The notes under the pieces: model-generated
The model's input: only the letters and a program-made list of their open reading frames with translations
What the model was told of the DNA's origin: nothing
Databases searched by the model: none
Position numbers and translations under genes: made by a program
Shown: positions 11,893 to 24,429 of the stretch, piece after piece
Layout: each line of letters starts with the position of its first letter
Numbering within the stretch: the stretch's first letter is position 1
From: Dipteronia dyeriana
Lineage: Eukaryota > Streptophyta > Magnoliopsida > Sapindales > Sapindaceae
Reading direction: 5' to 3'
DNA length: 64,000 nucleotides
Assembly: GCA_032871835.1 (NCBI GenBank)
Contig: CM065298.1
Location: 79,264,154 to 79,328,153 of the forward strand

Positions 11893-12831
11893 TGTTGGGG
11901 TTTATGCCCTAAAGATGTAATTTATAAATGGATTTATGAAATAAATAAAAAGAAAAGTTCAATTCATTCTTGTTATGTTATTTATTTTATAAACTTGTTC
12001 ATATATTTAACATCCAAGATTACTGGATGTAATCTCGAACTGTGTATATGAGTGTCATATACGTATGGATACTGTAAGAGACGTGCAATCTAAAGAGTCC
12101 ATAGATAGCAAATAAAGCTAGGTACTTTATTTGTGGTTAATCTATAGTTGTGGTCCATTCCGTAATGTACGGTGATTCTATCCTGAATTATTTATATGGA
12201 GATATGAGAATGGACACATCTTGTATGATGTGATCATATAGGACTGGGCCATGATCTATATGAATCTCTCACCAAGATTCGTTTACTGATGAGAATCATA
12301 TATATCAACTAATGATGGCTATATATGGGTGATCTTAATCTTGAGTGTCTTATCGACTCATTCAGGTTAAATCGTGGTCTTTTATATACCATGGGTGAGG
12401 TCAGATGCATTTCATAATCAGTATACTCTGTATGTTGGGATTGTGGTTTGGCTTGTGGCTGGGAAGGTTTGTACACAATAGTGGAACCCACTCCTTCTTG
12501 TGAGAAGTAGATGGTAGTTCCTTTAAGGGTTGATTCGGGGCTTGGATAATATGAGCGCTCTTCTAATTCCGTGAGGAATTAGGATTTACTATCCATTAGA
12601 GAATCAATGGTAATTAAAGGATATATGTAATTAGAGGTGTATAACGGACATTATGACTCAACTCTAATTATGAACTATTGTGGAGGATCATACCATATGT
12701 AATAGCTATATCGATGGACACCGAGTTGTATCGGTCTGTGTAAAAGCGTCTACAGTTGAGAGAGTGCAGCTTTGGGTTTTTAGTGGAATAATACCGAAGT
12801 TAATAATGAAGGAATATTAATTAAAGAGTTT

Positions 12832-15078
12832 TGTTAACGGGAAATTTGTTTAGGATGAGAAATTCCTATTAACGCCCTCGAGACCACTACCGCGAAAGTG
12901 GTGGCCGGGGTCGGTACCATTGATACCTGACCTGATCTTGTATGAATATAAAGGAGGATGAAATTGGAGGTAGGAAACAAGCCTTCTCGCTTGTCGGGCT
13001 TCGTGCTTATTTTGTAGATCTGGGGAGCTCGAGGAGACAAGCCATCCTGGCCGTTAGGCTTCGTTCTTATGAAGTAGATCTGGGGAGCTTGAGATTCTCT
13101 TATTGGTATGAAGGGGTTGATCTTGGTCCTGGTCCTGGTCCTGATCTTGATCCTGATCCTCGGTTAGTGCCAGAGCCGATCATGGTACCTGGAGCCCGGT
13201 TCTGGAGCCCATTTCTGGAGCCCAGTTCGTTCTTGTAATTCCCTGACCTAGATAGCAAGTAAGGAGGGGGGCTTATCTAGCTCCAATGTCGGAGAGCTCG
13301 ATTTTCGCCATAGAGATGATGCATGAGAGCCCATCGACTTCCTTCAAGCTGGTCTGGGTAGTTTCTCCTCATCTTGATATGCGACTTTAACATGTAGATG
13401 GGAAGATAAGAGCACTAGGTCCAGCAAGGTAGGAAACTAGCTCGCACTCATATAAGCATGCATTACACAGTACACAAGTATGAGAAACACAAATCTTTTG
13501 TAGAGGGAGGTGGACTGACACGGGGAAAAAAGCATCACGAATGATCACATGCTGAAAAACCCCAAGGCAGTATCCAGAGAAAGGGGGAATACCCTTCCTT
13601 ATGTATATATCAAAGAACGCTCCGGGGAGCTTACAAGAATGGTGAAGTAATACAACGTAGTTGCTCTGGAGAGCTTACAATGGTGGTCGAATGCAGACCG
13701 ATACCGGTATATTCTAGGTAAAGGTAACACATATATTGATGATGTCGAAAGATCTTTTTAACGAAGCTTGTCTGTCTTCAGGCATATTTATAAATGGTGA
13801 CTACCTTGGCGTGCAAGTCCAGGATTCTTCAATCTTCCCCTTCTTATTGAGTACGATTCTTCCTTTAATGTAGTTGATCGGATCATGGCTAATATCTCGG
13901 AGGGGATATGATTGTTTCCTCTTCGGACTCTTCCTTCTTTGATAGGCGGGATTTTCTGTTATAGTTGACCCCAAAAAATAGGTTGTGGAGGATATCTTTG
14001 AGGAAAAGGTATTTGTTTCCTCTTTGGACTCTTTCACTAATGATGGTCATTAAAGAGTTGAATATTCTCTTTATTAATGGTGTTAGTCATGTCATTAATT
14101 GGGTTGAATGCCTCATTAATACGGTTGACCTCATTAATGGTACTTTAAATGTCATGGAAGTCAATCCTCTTTTCCTACGTTGCCTATATGAGAGTTCTAG
14201 TTCTGCTTGTCACTTTGGAGAGGTACTTCATGGAGGTTACCCGAGGTGACATTTGATATTTCTTGAGGACGAGGTACCCTAGGATCCAATACACTGGCGG
14301 GGTCCCCCGAGAACCTCTCGATTGTCATGGAGCTAGATGTTAGTCTTCCCATGGAGCTTGTGCTAACCATTTTAGGGGCGAAATATCCCATAGGGTTCCA
14401 ACCTTGTAGCTGGGAGCTTGGTTTAGCTACGCCGAGCTTTATCATGGAGCTTGACCTAATTATGCAGGCTTCCTAACAGGGTAGCGGGCTTGGCTAGCAA
14501 GCCTTGGTAAGGTGTCTGCCATAAACAGACAACCTTGGCTTGCTTCTGGAAGGGTGGAGAGGTACGTTTGAGTACTACTCTTGCTACTTGATTTAATTAC
14601 GCCAAGATCTACAGTGGATCTTGGCACTTTTTGGTGAAGATGAGGCTTTACGGGCTCCTTCCTTTAATGCTCGGACAGGTCGAGATTATACCTAGACGAG
14701 GCAGAAGGCCCTTTGCAAGACAAGTTCGGCACCTTGAAGGTTTCGTAGTGAAAGTAAAGATAGTAGCAAGCTCTAGGAGAGTGTCACAAGATACCTCGAT
14801 GTCGTAGGACCCAGGTCCTTTCACGTCGACCTAGCTTCGGGCTTTATCCTGGTATAAAGAGCTTGATGCGGTCTCGTCCGGCTTTATTTGGTAAGCCTGG
14901 ACACGTGCGAGATGCTCAGATGGTATGGGCGGCCTCGCCTTGCTCCTGTAGTATCGCGTGGTAGCTCGACATTAGGGACATTAATACCCCGTCAAACAAG
15001 CCCGAATTTAGACCCTTATGTGAAGGTTGGGAAGTGGAAGATTCTTCTTTGGTCCCTAGCCAAATTTTGTTATAAACA
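12832..15078 (-). mobile_element. Solo LTR D2 (reverse copy of D1)
   Basis: Reverse-orientation solo LTR of about 2.25 kb, starting TGTTAACGGG and ending TTATAAACA on the plus strand. It is flanked by the perfect duplication AGTTT (12827-12831 and 15079-15083). It aligns throughout with D1 reversed. It carries a GGTCCT/GATCCT hexamer run (about 13122-13158) and a 61-bp duplication (13013-13094). No coding domain is present. Confidence 0.9.
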
Positions 15079-15308
15079 AGTTTAATTAATGATTCCAAGG
15101 ATTATTGAAGCTCAAAATACTGTAGGTCCATTAGGTCCCCTTACAAGCCCGATCTATTTAGGTAACAAGGGTCACGGTTAATTAATTGGATTGTCCAATT
15201 AAATGTGTTACAAAAGTGACATATATATAAATGGGAAATAATTGAATAATAAGATTATTTAATTAATGAATGTTAATAGTTAAATTAATTAATTAAATAA
15301 TTAGATTA

Positions 15309-16397
15309 TGTTAATAGGGAAATTTGGCCAGGGGTCAAAGAGAAATTTTCCACCTTCAATAGACAATCATGAAGCCCGGAAAAGCCACCCCACAAGAGCA
15401 GGGAAGGCCGGTTCGGCTTCAAAGTTACCAGAAGATAAGCCTGACGCGACCGGGATGAGCCTCTACAGGAGCACTGGAGTCCGGGCTTCTACAGGACATA
15501 TATCGGGAAACCTTGGCTCAAAGGTCGAGCTCTACAACCGCCCGTAAATTTTAGGGGAAGTTTCCAAGCTCAAGGGACATTCGAAAGAAGCACGCTGTCC
15601 TTCCTGGGCATGAGGGAAGAATCACGCCTGGATCTACACTACCCCAGCTACCTCCTAGAGAGGTCTACAAGAGCACCTCAAGCCCCCACAGGTCAGGGAA
15701 AATCCATCTTAAGCTTCTAAGAATAGAGCCAAAGCATGGATCCACCTCGCTCTACGGGGTAACGGCCAGCTGACAGGGTGACCTCCATGAAGATCGATGG
15801 CACGAATGCACACAGGATCATCTCTACATGATATCAACATACACGTCAAGAGTTTAAATTCAAATAAGGGAACCAACTTATCTTCGTCAACGATGCCATC
15901 GAATCCAGAAACAATTCAAATTTAAATAACAAATCCCGTCCGATAAGAAGGGAACGGATTCATGAGATTACAGTAGAGTATTCGTAAACAAAAAACCTAC
16001 ATGGACGATATATATATGTGAAGCCAAGCAAGGGGAATGACATAGACAAAAAAAAAAGAACGAACGAAAGAGACCGAAAATTATAAACAGCAGACCTACA
16101 CATAGAAAGAGGTCCTAAATTCTGATTACAGAACACGGTCACCTTCATCTCCATTATTCTACAAGCACCAAGGTGCCACCACCCTACACCTCCGAGAGAT
16201 TGTGAGCAGATAAGAGAGTCATTTGTATCTTAAAGCAATATATCAAATATAGAGCTCCCATTTACTGTTATTACCTCTCATCTCTCTCTTAAACAGGTCA
16301 GGAACCAACGGAACCGACCCCGTCCACCGCTTTCGTGGTAGTGGTCTTGAGGGTGTTAACAGAAATTTTTTCATCTCGAGTAAATTTCCCGTCAACA
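15309..16397 (+). mobile_element. Element F 5' LTR
   Basis: 1089 bp, TGTTAATAGGGAAATTTGG to CGTCAACA. Closely matches the 3' LTR at 21552. The gap with the 1122-bp 3' copy includes an extra repeat of AGCCCGCCAACC-type sequence near 21835 and extra CGACCCC units near 22580. A possible TATA-like run is at 16008-16015. Confidence 0.9.
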
Positions 16398-16420
16398 CTT
16401 TCTGCCGCCGTCTATGGGAA
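16398..16420 (+). promoter_or_regulatory. Primer-site region of element F
   Basis: CTTTCTGCCGCCGTCTATGG directly follows the 5' LTR. Tat-type elements usually have a GGCGCCGTCTGTGGGAA-like phrase here; this copy is mutated. Confidence 0.65.
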
Positions 16421-16475
16421 ACCTCTCACACCACCATCTTTTTACATTCAAAAATTTCTTTATTTTAAAATCACC

Positions 16476-18228
16476 ATGAAGCTCCGCTCCTCACAAGGGC
16501 AGCAGTGCATATCGGGACAACCTTCTGCTACATCAACACGAAAGGTCCTGAGTAAAAGGAAAAAATTCAGGCTCCATAGCCAGATTCCCATCCAGCCAGC
16601 TACTGTACGGGCTCTAGATCCCCATCTTCAATTGCTCGCTGAGGGTATAGATATCCAACAAACGGGTCTCTGCAATCAAAGGGGAATCAAGCAGGCCTGG
16701 GGCTAGGCAACCCGTCTTTGATTGCCTAGGGCCAACCCCTTGGGAATCAACTCGTAACAGAGCGGAGCTCCCGACCTCGATCTGGGATAGGCTAGGGCCT
16801 ATGCCCCACGCTCCCGAAGTGCTACCACGCTACCAACCTTGACAAGTCAAATCCGTGGTAGATGTTCTTCCTAGGGGACATGAAGAGCTCATCCACCCAA
16901 CGACTTCAAGGAGGGAAGCCCGAGGTAGAAATGAAGAAAGTCAGTAAAGCACCCGAGCAAGCCCGCTCCGAAGAAGGAACCGGGTAGAGGTCACCAGTTC
17001 ATCAGAAGGATCTGATGGTGAGGAATCCGAGATCGACTGAAGAAAGTCTGAAAGCAAGCAACTAAGGGACCAATTGGCAGAGCTACAGAAAGAGGTCCAA
17101 TTGATGAAGAAGGTGAAGTACAAGAAGGACAAGAAAGATCCTTTAAGTGAGATGAACGCCCCCCTTCACTAGAAGGATCTGGGAGGCAGAGCTCCCACTT
17201 AAGTTCAAAATGCCAACTGACAGGTTCTCCGGGACTGAAGATCCGCTGAGCCACTAAGAGAGTTTCGTTCAACAAGTGGAGGTCCTGAACACAACCAGGG
17301 CTGCTATGTGTCAGATGTTCCCCACCACACTTACGGATTATGCTAAGACTTGGTTTAGGAAACTACCCACTGGGAGCGTAGATTCCTTAACCAAATTATC
17401 AACTAATTTCTGCTCACAGTTTTGGGGAGTTAAGCCCCGACTAAAGGACCCCGATTCATTTACTGTACGTGATCCAGGAGAAAGGGGAAACTCTCCAGGC
17501 TTATCTCATGCGCTTCCACAAGGAAGTCATCCAGATGGGGGTGTTCACTGAGAGAGAAACCCTCACCAACTTCAGAAAAAATTTGTGGGCAGGAAAACTA
17601 TTTCGGTCTTTAGCCAAGAGACCCCCGGACCTACCAGGAAACTTATGATCGGGCTCTGGAACAAATCAAGGTCGACGAACAACTCAAGGTCAAGATGGAG
17701 CATGAAGACATGAGAGCTGAAAAGCAATAAAAGAAGGAAGCTTACAGACCTGAGCAAGATCAGAAAAGCCGAAACAAACCCCCAATAAGTCAACATACGG
17801 TTTCCCTCTTCCTTAGCCCAGATCTGAAAGGTATCCAGACAAGCGGGCTCCTCTTCAAGCTTTACCACCTTTCAGGACAGTGGCCCCTATAGCCCGCGAT
17901 GAGAGGGGGTACAATCATTACACTCCCTTGAATGCATATTGAGAAACATTCTACCTCGCCATCCGGGATAAAGGTTTGTTACAGAAGCCCACTCCTATGA
18001 AAGGCCCGGTCGATAAAAGAAATCATTACAAATATTGTGACTTTTGTGAGGACGTTGGGCACAATACTTCAGAATGCTACAACCTGTGGAAACCAGATTG
18101 AGGCTTTGGTCAAGGGAGGATGCTTGATAGAGTTCTTACAACAAGTCAGGGAGAATATTCAAACTGGAAGGGAGGTGTAAGCCGAGATCCGGGAACATGC
18201 TGAGAAGAGAAAGGGAGAGCAGGCGGAC
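16476..18228 (+). pseudogene. Element F gag, broken
   Basis: Gag forms the virus-like particle. A start at 16476 (MKLRSSQGQQC) runs to a stop at 16704. The capsid core is readable at about 17204-17460 (FKMPTDRFSGTEDP, then YAKTWFRKLPTGSVDSL), with a stop inside (17258), and shifts frame near 17460 into a segment with a QAYLMRFHKEVIQMGVF-like core. A zinc knuckle (C-x2-C-x4-H-x4-C) is encoded at 18036-18074 (CDFCEDVGHNTSEC). At least two frameshifts and several stops make it inactive. Confidence 0.85.
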
Positions 18229-18231
18229 CTG

Positions 18232-19145
18232 ATGCAACAAATTCAGGTAATACACACTATCAGTGGAGGTCCCACTCTGGCCGTCACCTCTAACAATTCC
18301 AGGAAAAATCATGCGAGGAAGCTCCCTCGTACGGACGAGGGGCGGGATATCTTCAAGGTCGACCAGAGACTGACCAACCCCTCCCATCTTTCACAGATCA
18401 TCTTCACCGAAGCAGATGTCTATAACACCGTGCAGCCACATGATGACCCCATGGTCATCACAGTACAAATTGCCAACTTCATGGTTCATCGCGTGCTCAT
18501 CGACACAGTAGCAGCGTCGACGTTCTGTTCAAAGATACTTTGGAGAAACTATACTTGAAGCAATGGTGCTACAACAGTTGTACTACTCCATTATACTGTT
18601 TCACTGGGGACTCCATCACACCCGTAGGATCAGAAATCCTACTAGTGATCATCGGAATTACACATCTTCAACAAAACATCATGACCGACTTTGTAGTGGT
18701 GGATACCCCGTCGGCTTACAACATAATATTAGGGAGGCCATTCCTATTATCCCTGAAAGGGGTCCTGTCAATTTACCATAATGTCCTGAAGTTCTCGGTA
18801 GGAGACAATGTGGGAGAGGTTCGGGGTGATCAGCAAGCAGCTAGGAAATGCTACGCAGTGTCGGCTAACCCAGTACCTCTAGCTAAACAGCTCGCCCAAG
18901 TAATGACTATCCAAGGCGGGATGACCCTAGCACTAAACCTGGAAGACACGGGCCCCGCAAATTGTCTAGAAGAAGGCCTTGTGGTGCCCGACATGGAAGA
19001 ACAGAGAAGGGAATGGGCCAGCGGCCATCCGATCGACAAGTTAGAGGAGATTCCTGTTCGACTAACCGATCCCTCGAAGGTTTTCATGATCGGAGCTACC
19101 CTTGAGCCAGGAATGAGAGAGGGCTTGATTAGGCTCCTCATGTAG
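18232..19145 (+). pseudogene. Element F protease and linker, broken
   Basis: Two overlapping frames, 18232-18558 and 18540-19145, carry the aspartic protease and the PR-RT linker. The active site is disrupted: the frame reads VLIDTV near 18503-18520 because the run of G after ACA appears one base short, which shifts the frame. The later conserved protease segment AYNIILGRPFL (about 18718-18750) is intact. A stop at 19143 ends the linker before RT. Confidence 0.82.
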
Positions 19146-20600
19146 TTCAACGATATTTTTACTTGGAGTCATGCGGAGATACGGGGGATCCCGATAACAT
19201 TAACTACTCATCGACTGGCGGTGGATCCGACCTTCAAGCCAGTCAAACAGAAAAGGTGCCACTTCAACAATGAAAGAAATTTGGCGGTTCAAGAAGAGGT
19301 GGATAAACTCACCCAGGCAGGCTTCATTCAAGAAGCCCGCTATCCCGAATGGCTAACCAATGTGGTCATGGTCACGAAGGCAAATGGGAAGTGGTGCATG
19401 TGTGTGGACTACACCGACCTCAACCGGGCATGCTAGAAGGACAGTTTTCCTCTGCCAAAAATTGATCAGTTGGTTGATTCCACCTCTGGAAATAAGCTCC
19501 TGAGCTTTATGGATGTGTTTTCCGGCTACAACCAGATTATGATGCATCCCGCGGATCAAGAAAAGACCAGTTTTATCTCCGCACAAGGTCTATACTGCTA
19601 CAAGGTAATGCCTTTCGGGCTCAAAAATACGGGAGCTACTTACCAGCGGTTAGTCAACCGTTTGTTTAAGCCTGAAATTGGAAGGTCGATGGAGGTATAT
19701 ATCGACGATATGATCACCAAGTCTTCTACCCCGGAAGGCCACTTGGACGACCTTCGAAGGACCTTCATGATCCTTAGGGCAAACCAGATGAGGTTGAACC
19801 CATCCAAATACGCCTTTGGTGTAACTGCGGGAAAGTTTCTAGGCTTCATGGTCCATGAGAGAGGTATAGAGGCTAACTCAGAAAAAATCATTGCTATCCT
19901 GGACCTAGAATCCCTCGCATCTCTTAAACAAGTTCAAGCCTTGACCGATCAGGTAGCAGCGCTTAACAGGTTCATCTCTCGATCTACCGATAAGTGCCTA
20001 CAATTCTATAAAGCTATCAAGCAGGGAAGAAACATGAAATGAGATCAAGAGAGCGAACAGGCTTTCTAAGCTTTGAAAAGATACCTAACAAGCCCTCCAC
20101 TGCTGGTCAAGCCAAATCCTGGAGAAGAGCTGTAAATATACTTGACCGTTTCAGAAACCGCTGTAAGTGGGGCCTTGGTCAAGGAATGCGGGGATAGGAT
20201 CCAGCAACCTATCTACTATGTGAGTCGCTCTCTAACCAAGCCTGAAAAGAACTATACTTCGCTGGAAAAGCTCGCTTATGCCTTGGTTACCTCGGCAAGG
20301 AAACTTCGTCCTTACTTTCATGCTCATTCAATAGCAGTAATGACGGACCAACCCCTCCGTCAGTTCTTGCAAAGGCAGGATGTTTCTGGAAGATTGGTTC
20401 TATGGGCTCTAGAGCTTACCTAGTTCTATTTAAAATATAATCCTGACCACGATAAAAGCTCAAGCACTAGTGGACTTTGTGGCCGAACTTTCAGTACCTT
20501 CAGATTAGGCAACCCCCGCGGTAACAGATGTTACCCTTGAGAGGATTCTAGAAGCTGACAACTGGCTGGAGGACTGTGAGTCATGGACTCTCTACACTGA
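19146..20600 (+). pseudogene. Element F reverse transcriptase and RNase H, broken
   Basis: One reading frame spans 19146-20423 with stops near 19434, 20040, 20067 and 20133. RT motifs visible are KANGKWCMCVDYTDLN, LLSFMDVFSGYNQI, MPFGLKNTGATYQRL and the catalytic MEVYIDDMI (about 19690-19716). The thumb segment GKFLGFMVHERGIE follows. The Gypsy RNase H region is at 20142-20423 (VSRSLTKPEKNY, ARKLRPYFHAHSIAVMTD). Around 20565-20600 the start of a second RNase H (ESWTLYTD) breaks off. Integrase is missing, which indicates a large deletion. Confidence 0.88.
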
Positions 20601-20887
20601 CAGAGCTCCCTGGTTATGCTGCTCAGCTCGCATTGCTCCATTCATAGTACCAGAAAGCCGATTAGATGCCTCCAGAAACCGGACGTCAGTTAATTCGGAG
20701 CCAGCTGAAGGGCATTGAGAGCCCACAGCAGGGTGGGGTGGAGAGAAAGCCTCACCCCGCTCTCAAAAGCCGCGACATGGATAGGAAGCACGCTTTTGGG
20801 TGAGCTAAAAGCATCGTAGTTCCGATGGGGGACGGTTAGAGAAACTGTATCAGGATTACCATACTTGTCCCGTAGACGGCCGATCGA
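20601..20887. other. Element F deletion-junction region
   Basis: No coding domain recognised. It joins the truncated second RNase H to the antisense remnant, so the pol end and integrase have been removed here. Confidence 0.4.
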
Positions 20888-21241
20888 CTAAGGATCGATA
20901 TTAGAATCGGGGATAACCCTAGGTTCAAAAGGAAGGATTATCACTGGAGGAAGCTCTACCACCGTGACTTGAGCCCCCCAGCCCGTATCTAATCTCTTCC
21001 CGACGTCAGAGTCTTCGTCGACTAAGTTCACAAGGTTGTCAGGCCGATTTGAAAAGCCAGAGCCGATAGAAGCGTTCCTGTTTGAACGACGGTGCTGGTG
21101 GAGGGGGGAAGATTCCTCGTCACATGAAATCCCTCGCACCCGCTTAAGAGGAGCTAGGTTAGAGCCCCTAAAGCCCTTCACCAAGGCATCAACACTATCT
21201 GTGGAAGTCGACAACGATGGGAAAGAGAGGTGAGAGAGCAA
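20888..21241 (-). pseudogene. Possible 5' exon of element F antisense ORF
   Basis: A 117-codon minus-strand frame opens MLSHLSFPSLSTSTDS (Ser/Thr-rich) and is followed by a basic and then an acidic segment. It starts close to the 3' LTR and points toward pol. That is where Tat-lineage elements carry an extra antisense gene, as element G does. I see no direct similarity to the G protein, so the call rests on position and composition. The remainder of such a gene is absent. Confidence 0.35.
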
Positions 21242-21551
21242 GTTAAAGATTTCGACGGAAAAAACGGGGTAGAAGAAATTTTAAAGTTTGAGATTTGAGG
21301 AAGTATGAAGAAGGTGACGGTCAGACCGGGCTTAAATAGAGGTCTATGGGCGATATCCTCGAGAAGATCATTGCCATATCATAGTCGTTTTTCTTTGAAT
21401 AACACTCAGTTTCAAATTCAAAATGTTGGGTAACTAATAAGAAATTTTCGCTCTCATTAATTATCTTTATGGCAAAAAACTTTCTCAATTAAACAAGGAA
21501 TATGACTCAAACCCCAACTGAACCACCGGTGTTCAAGTCAGAAGTGACTTC
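21242..21551. other. Element F region before 3' LTR
   Basis: No gene seen. No clear polypurine tract precedes the 3' LTR; the last bases are GTCAGAAGTGACTTC. Confidence 0.4.
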
Positions 21552-22673
21552 TGTTAATAGGGAAATTTGGCCAGGGGTCAAAGAGAAATTTTCCACCTTC
21601 AATAGACAATCATGAAGCCCGGAAAAGCCACCCCACAATAGCAGGAAAGGCCGATTCGGCTTCAAAGTTACCAGAAGATAAGCCAGACGCGACCGGGATG
21701 AGCCCCCACAGAAGTATTGGAGCCTAGGCTTCTCCATTCCATCTATCGGGAAACCTCGGCTCAAAGGTCGAGCTCCACAACCTCCCATAAATTCCAGGGG
21801 AAGTCTCCAAGCTCAAGGGACATTCTCCAGAAGCCCGCCAACCTCTCCAAAAGCCCGTTATCCTTCCTGGGCATGAGGGAAGAATCACGCCTGGATCTAC
21901 ACTACCCCAGCTACCTCCCGGAGAGGTCTACAAGAGCACCTCAAGCCCCCACAGGTTAGGGAAAATCCATCTTAAGCTTCTAAGAACAGAGCCAAAGCAT
22001 GGATCCACCTCATTCTACGGGGTAACGGCCAGCTGGCAAGGTGACCTCCATGAAGATTGATGGCACGAATGCATACAGGATCATCTCCACATGATATCAA
22101 CATACACGTCAAGAGTTTAAATTCAAATAAGGGAACCAACTTATCTTCGTCAACGATGACATCAAATCCGGAAACAATTCAAATTTAAATAACAAATCTC
22201 GTCCGATAAGGAGGGAACGGATTTATGAGATTACGGTAGAGTATTCGTAAACTAAAAACCTACTTGGATGATATATATATGTGAAGCCAAGCAAGGGGAA
22301 TGAGATAAACAGAAAAAAAAAACAAACGAAAGAGACAAAAAATTATAAACAGCAGACCTACACATAGAAGGAGGGCATAAATTTTGATTACAGAACACAG
22401 TCACCTTCATCTCCACTATTTGACAGGCACCTAGGTGCCACAACCCTACACCTCCGAGAGATTGTGAGCAGATAAGAGAGTTATTTGTATCTTAAAGCAA
22501 TATATCAAATATAGAGCTCCCATTTATTGTTATTACCTCTCATCTCTCTCTTAAACAGGTTGGGAACCAACGAAACCGACCCCCGACCCCCGACCCCCAA
22601 CCACCGCTTTCGTTGTAGTGGTCTTGAGGGTGTTAACAGAAATTTCTCATCTCGAGTAAATTTCCCGTCAACT
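21552..22673 (+). mobile_element. Element F 3' LTR
   Basis: 1122 bp, starts TGTTAATAGGG, ends GTCAACT (last base changed). Followed by target duplication GATTA at 22674-22678. Confidence 0.9.
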
Positions 22674-22987
22674 GATTATTTAATTATACTGATAATTATG
22701 AATTATTAATTAACTATTAATTGAAGAGTGTTAGTTGATATATGAATTTAGGTGAAGATAAAATAATAGGATTATTTAATTTTTACTAAATTATTTATCT
22801 AAGTATTTGAATTTAAGTTTAAATTTAAAATACTAATTATCACTTTTAATATATTTGATATATTTGAAAACAAATAATTAAAAGATATATATTAATTATA
22901 ATACAAGAGATTGCATTATATATAAATTGGTGTGTACACATATATAAGTGTTTGTTTATGATACACATATATAAGTGTTTGTATATG

Positions 22988-22991
<4 letters not shown>

Positions 22992-23031
<40 letters not shown>

Positions 23032-23038
23032 ATAAAAT
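22992..23038. repeat. (TA)n microsatellite in Copia LTR
   Basis: Uninterrupted TA run. Matching but shorter or interrupted runs lie in the other LTR copies (about 36765-36852, 27535-27558 inverted). Confidence 0.95.
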
Positions 23039-23673
23039 TTGTATATGATACAAATTGCATGTGCATCCGTTGACTTGCACGCAATCTGTATATGCATAAA
23101 TGAGATATATATGCACACAAGAGGAGGCATAATATATATTTGTGAAAAAAAAAATGCAGTGCGTGAAACAAAAATAAAATAAAAGGGGGTTGATTTTGTT
23201 TTGTTTTGGTATGTATATGATACACACGCAAAAAGAAGAAAAAAATAATAAGTTTTTGCATGAAATGCAATTCATGTGTGCGTAAAATCAATACATCAAA
23301 TTAAAAAGAAAGAGTTTCTTCAAGTATTTCACTGCATCCTTCATTCAAGTTCCTGAGACTATAACGCGCCCACGCACAATTACCAGTCCAGAGAGATAGC
23401 AAGGAAGATCGAGTGGTTCAGACAGAAGCTTCCAAACGTTGGTAAGATTAGTTCAGACAGGAGCATATTATAAAGTGAAGGAGTCTCCAAACGTTGGTAT
23501 GCTCTTCTTCTGATTATATTGATTACAATTTCATGTGTTTACATATTGTATGTATTAGTTCCGAAAAATAATTACGATCCCAAGTTCACTGGTCCCAGAT
23601 ATAGATTATGATCTGTATAAAAAAAAATTAAAACCTTACTTCTGCTGCGTAACCGGTGAACGGGATTCCAACA

Positions 23674-24414
23674 AATTGTATCAGATCGTAATTATTTTCG
23701 TAACTGATACGTATAAAATTTACGATGTGCTCCTGTCTGAACTACTCGATCTTCCTCGCTATTTCCCGGGATTGGTAACTGCGTGTGGGCACGTCAAAGT
23801 ATCAAGAACATGAATGAAGGATGTAGAGAAATACTTGAAGAAACTCTTTCTTCATTGATTTCATGCACACATGAATTGCATCTCATGCAAAAAATATATT
23901 GACAGATGTGGTTCAGTATCTCCAAAAAACAATATATATCAAATCTCTATATATATGACACCTGCATATCTATATATATATATATATATATATCATGCCC
24001 TCGCCTGCCTTTTTTTTTTTTAAATATGGCGTGAGACAAAAAAGCAGATTTGTGAAAAGAAAAAAAAAGTGCGATTTTTTTAAATTGTACCAATACACAC
24101 GCACAGAAAGAAAAAAAGTGTGATATTTTTTTTAAAGTGTACCAATTACACACGCGGCAGAAAGAAAAGAAAAGAAAAAGGTATAAGTTTTGTATGAGAT
24201 GCAATTTATGTGTGCGTAAAGTGAAGGAGCCTCCAAACGTTGGTATGTTCTTCTGATTTTTATTGATTACAATTTCCTGTATATACATATTGTATGTATT
24301 AGTTCCGAAAAATAACTACGATCCAAAGTTCACTGGTTCCAGATACAGATATGATATGTATAAAAAAATTTAAAACCTAGTTCTGCTGCGTAACCGGTGA
24401 ACGGGGTTCTAACA
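23674..24414. other. Rearranged Copia LTR piece with inversion
   Basis: Directly after the LTR end and a primer-site-like AATTGTATCAGA comes an inverted piece of the same LTR 3' part (about 23686-23893). For example, GAACTACTCGATCTTCCTCGC is the reverse complement of the sequence near 23403-23423. From about 24001 the LTR resumes in direct orientation and ends TTCTAACA at 24414, but it lacks a segment between about 24217 and 24218. That missing segment is roughly the one present inverted upstream. This truncated piece serves as the 5' LTR of copy C. Confidence 0.75.
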
Positions 24415-24429
24415 ATTGGTATCAGAGGT
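24415..24429 (+). promoter_or_regulatory. Primer binding site of Copia C
   Basis: ATTGGTATCAGAGGT follows the LTR end directly; the TGGTATCAGAG core matches the plant initiator Met-tRNA primer site. Confidence 0.88.

Larger units (their letters stand above)
15309..22673 (+). mobile_element. Tat-type Gypsy element F, deleted
   Basis: Complete element with LTRs 15309-16397 and 21552-22673 and the perfect duplication GATTA (15304-15308 and 22674-22678). The 3' LTR ends CT instead of CA. Gene order is gag, PR, RT, RNase H on the plus strand. The second RNase H begins but then breaks off, and integrase is missing. An antisense ORF remnant lies before the 3' LTR. RT, RNase H and the antisense ORF place it in the Tat lineage; this is an inference from motifs. 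It is inserted in the Copia middle LTR. Confidence 0.9.
11893..23673 (+). mobile_element. Copia B/C middle LTR, split by D2 and F
   Basis: The LTR begins TGTTGGGG and ends TTCCAACA. Its parts are 11893-12831, 15084-15308 and 22679-23673. Together they make about 2.16 kb, against 2129 bp for the uninterrupted 3' LTR. It ends next to a primer-site-like AATTGTATCAGA. The gaps are explained exactly by D2 (duplication AGTTT) and F (duplication GATTA). The last part contains long AT microsatellites and a 3'-end tandem duplication. Confidence 0.87.

Noticed and set aside
13122..13158. Possible coding Gly/Pro/Asp repeat
   Set aside because: A hexanucleotide run inside solo LTR D2; copy D1 has only a short version and no conserved frame.
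16941..17275. Minus-strand ORFs over element F gag
   Set aside because: Shadow frames of the gag capsid region, which is recognisable on the plus strand.
22846..23291. Overlapping minus-strand ORFs of 94-119 codons
   Set aside because: They read through (TA)n and AT-rich LTR sequence, giving Tyr/Ile repeats; the same region is non-coding in the other LTR copies.
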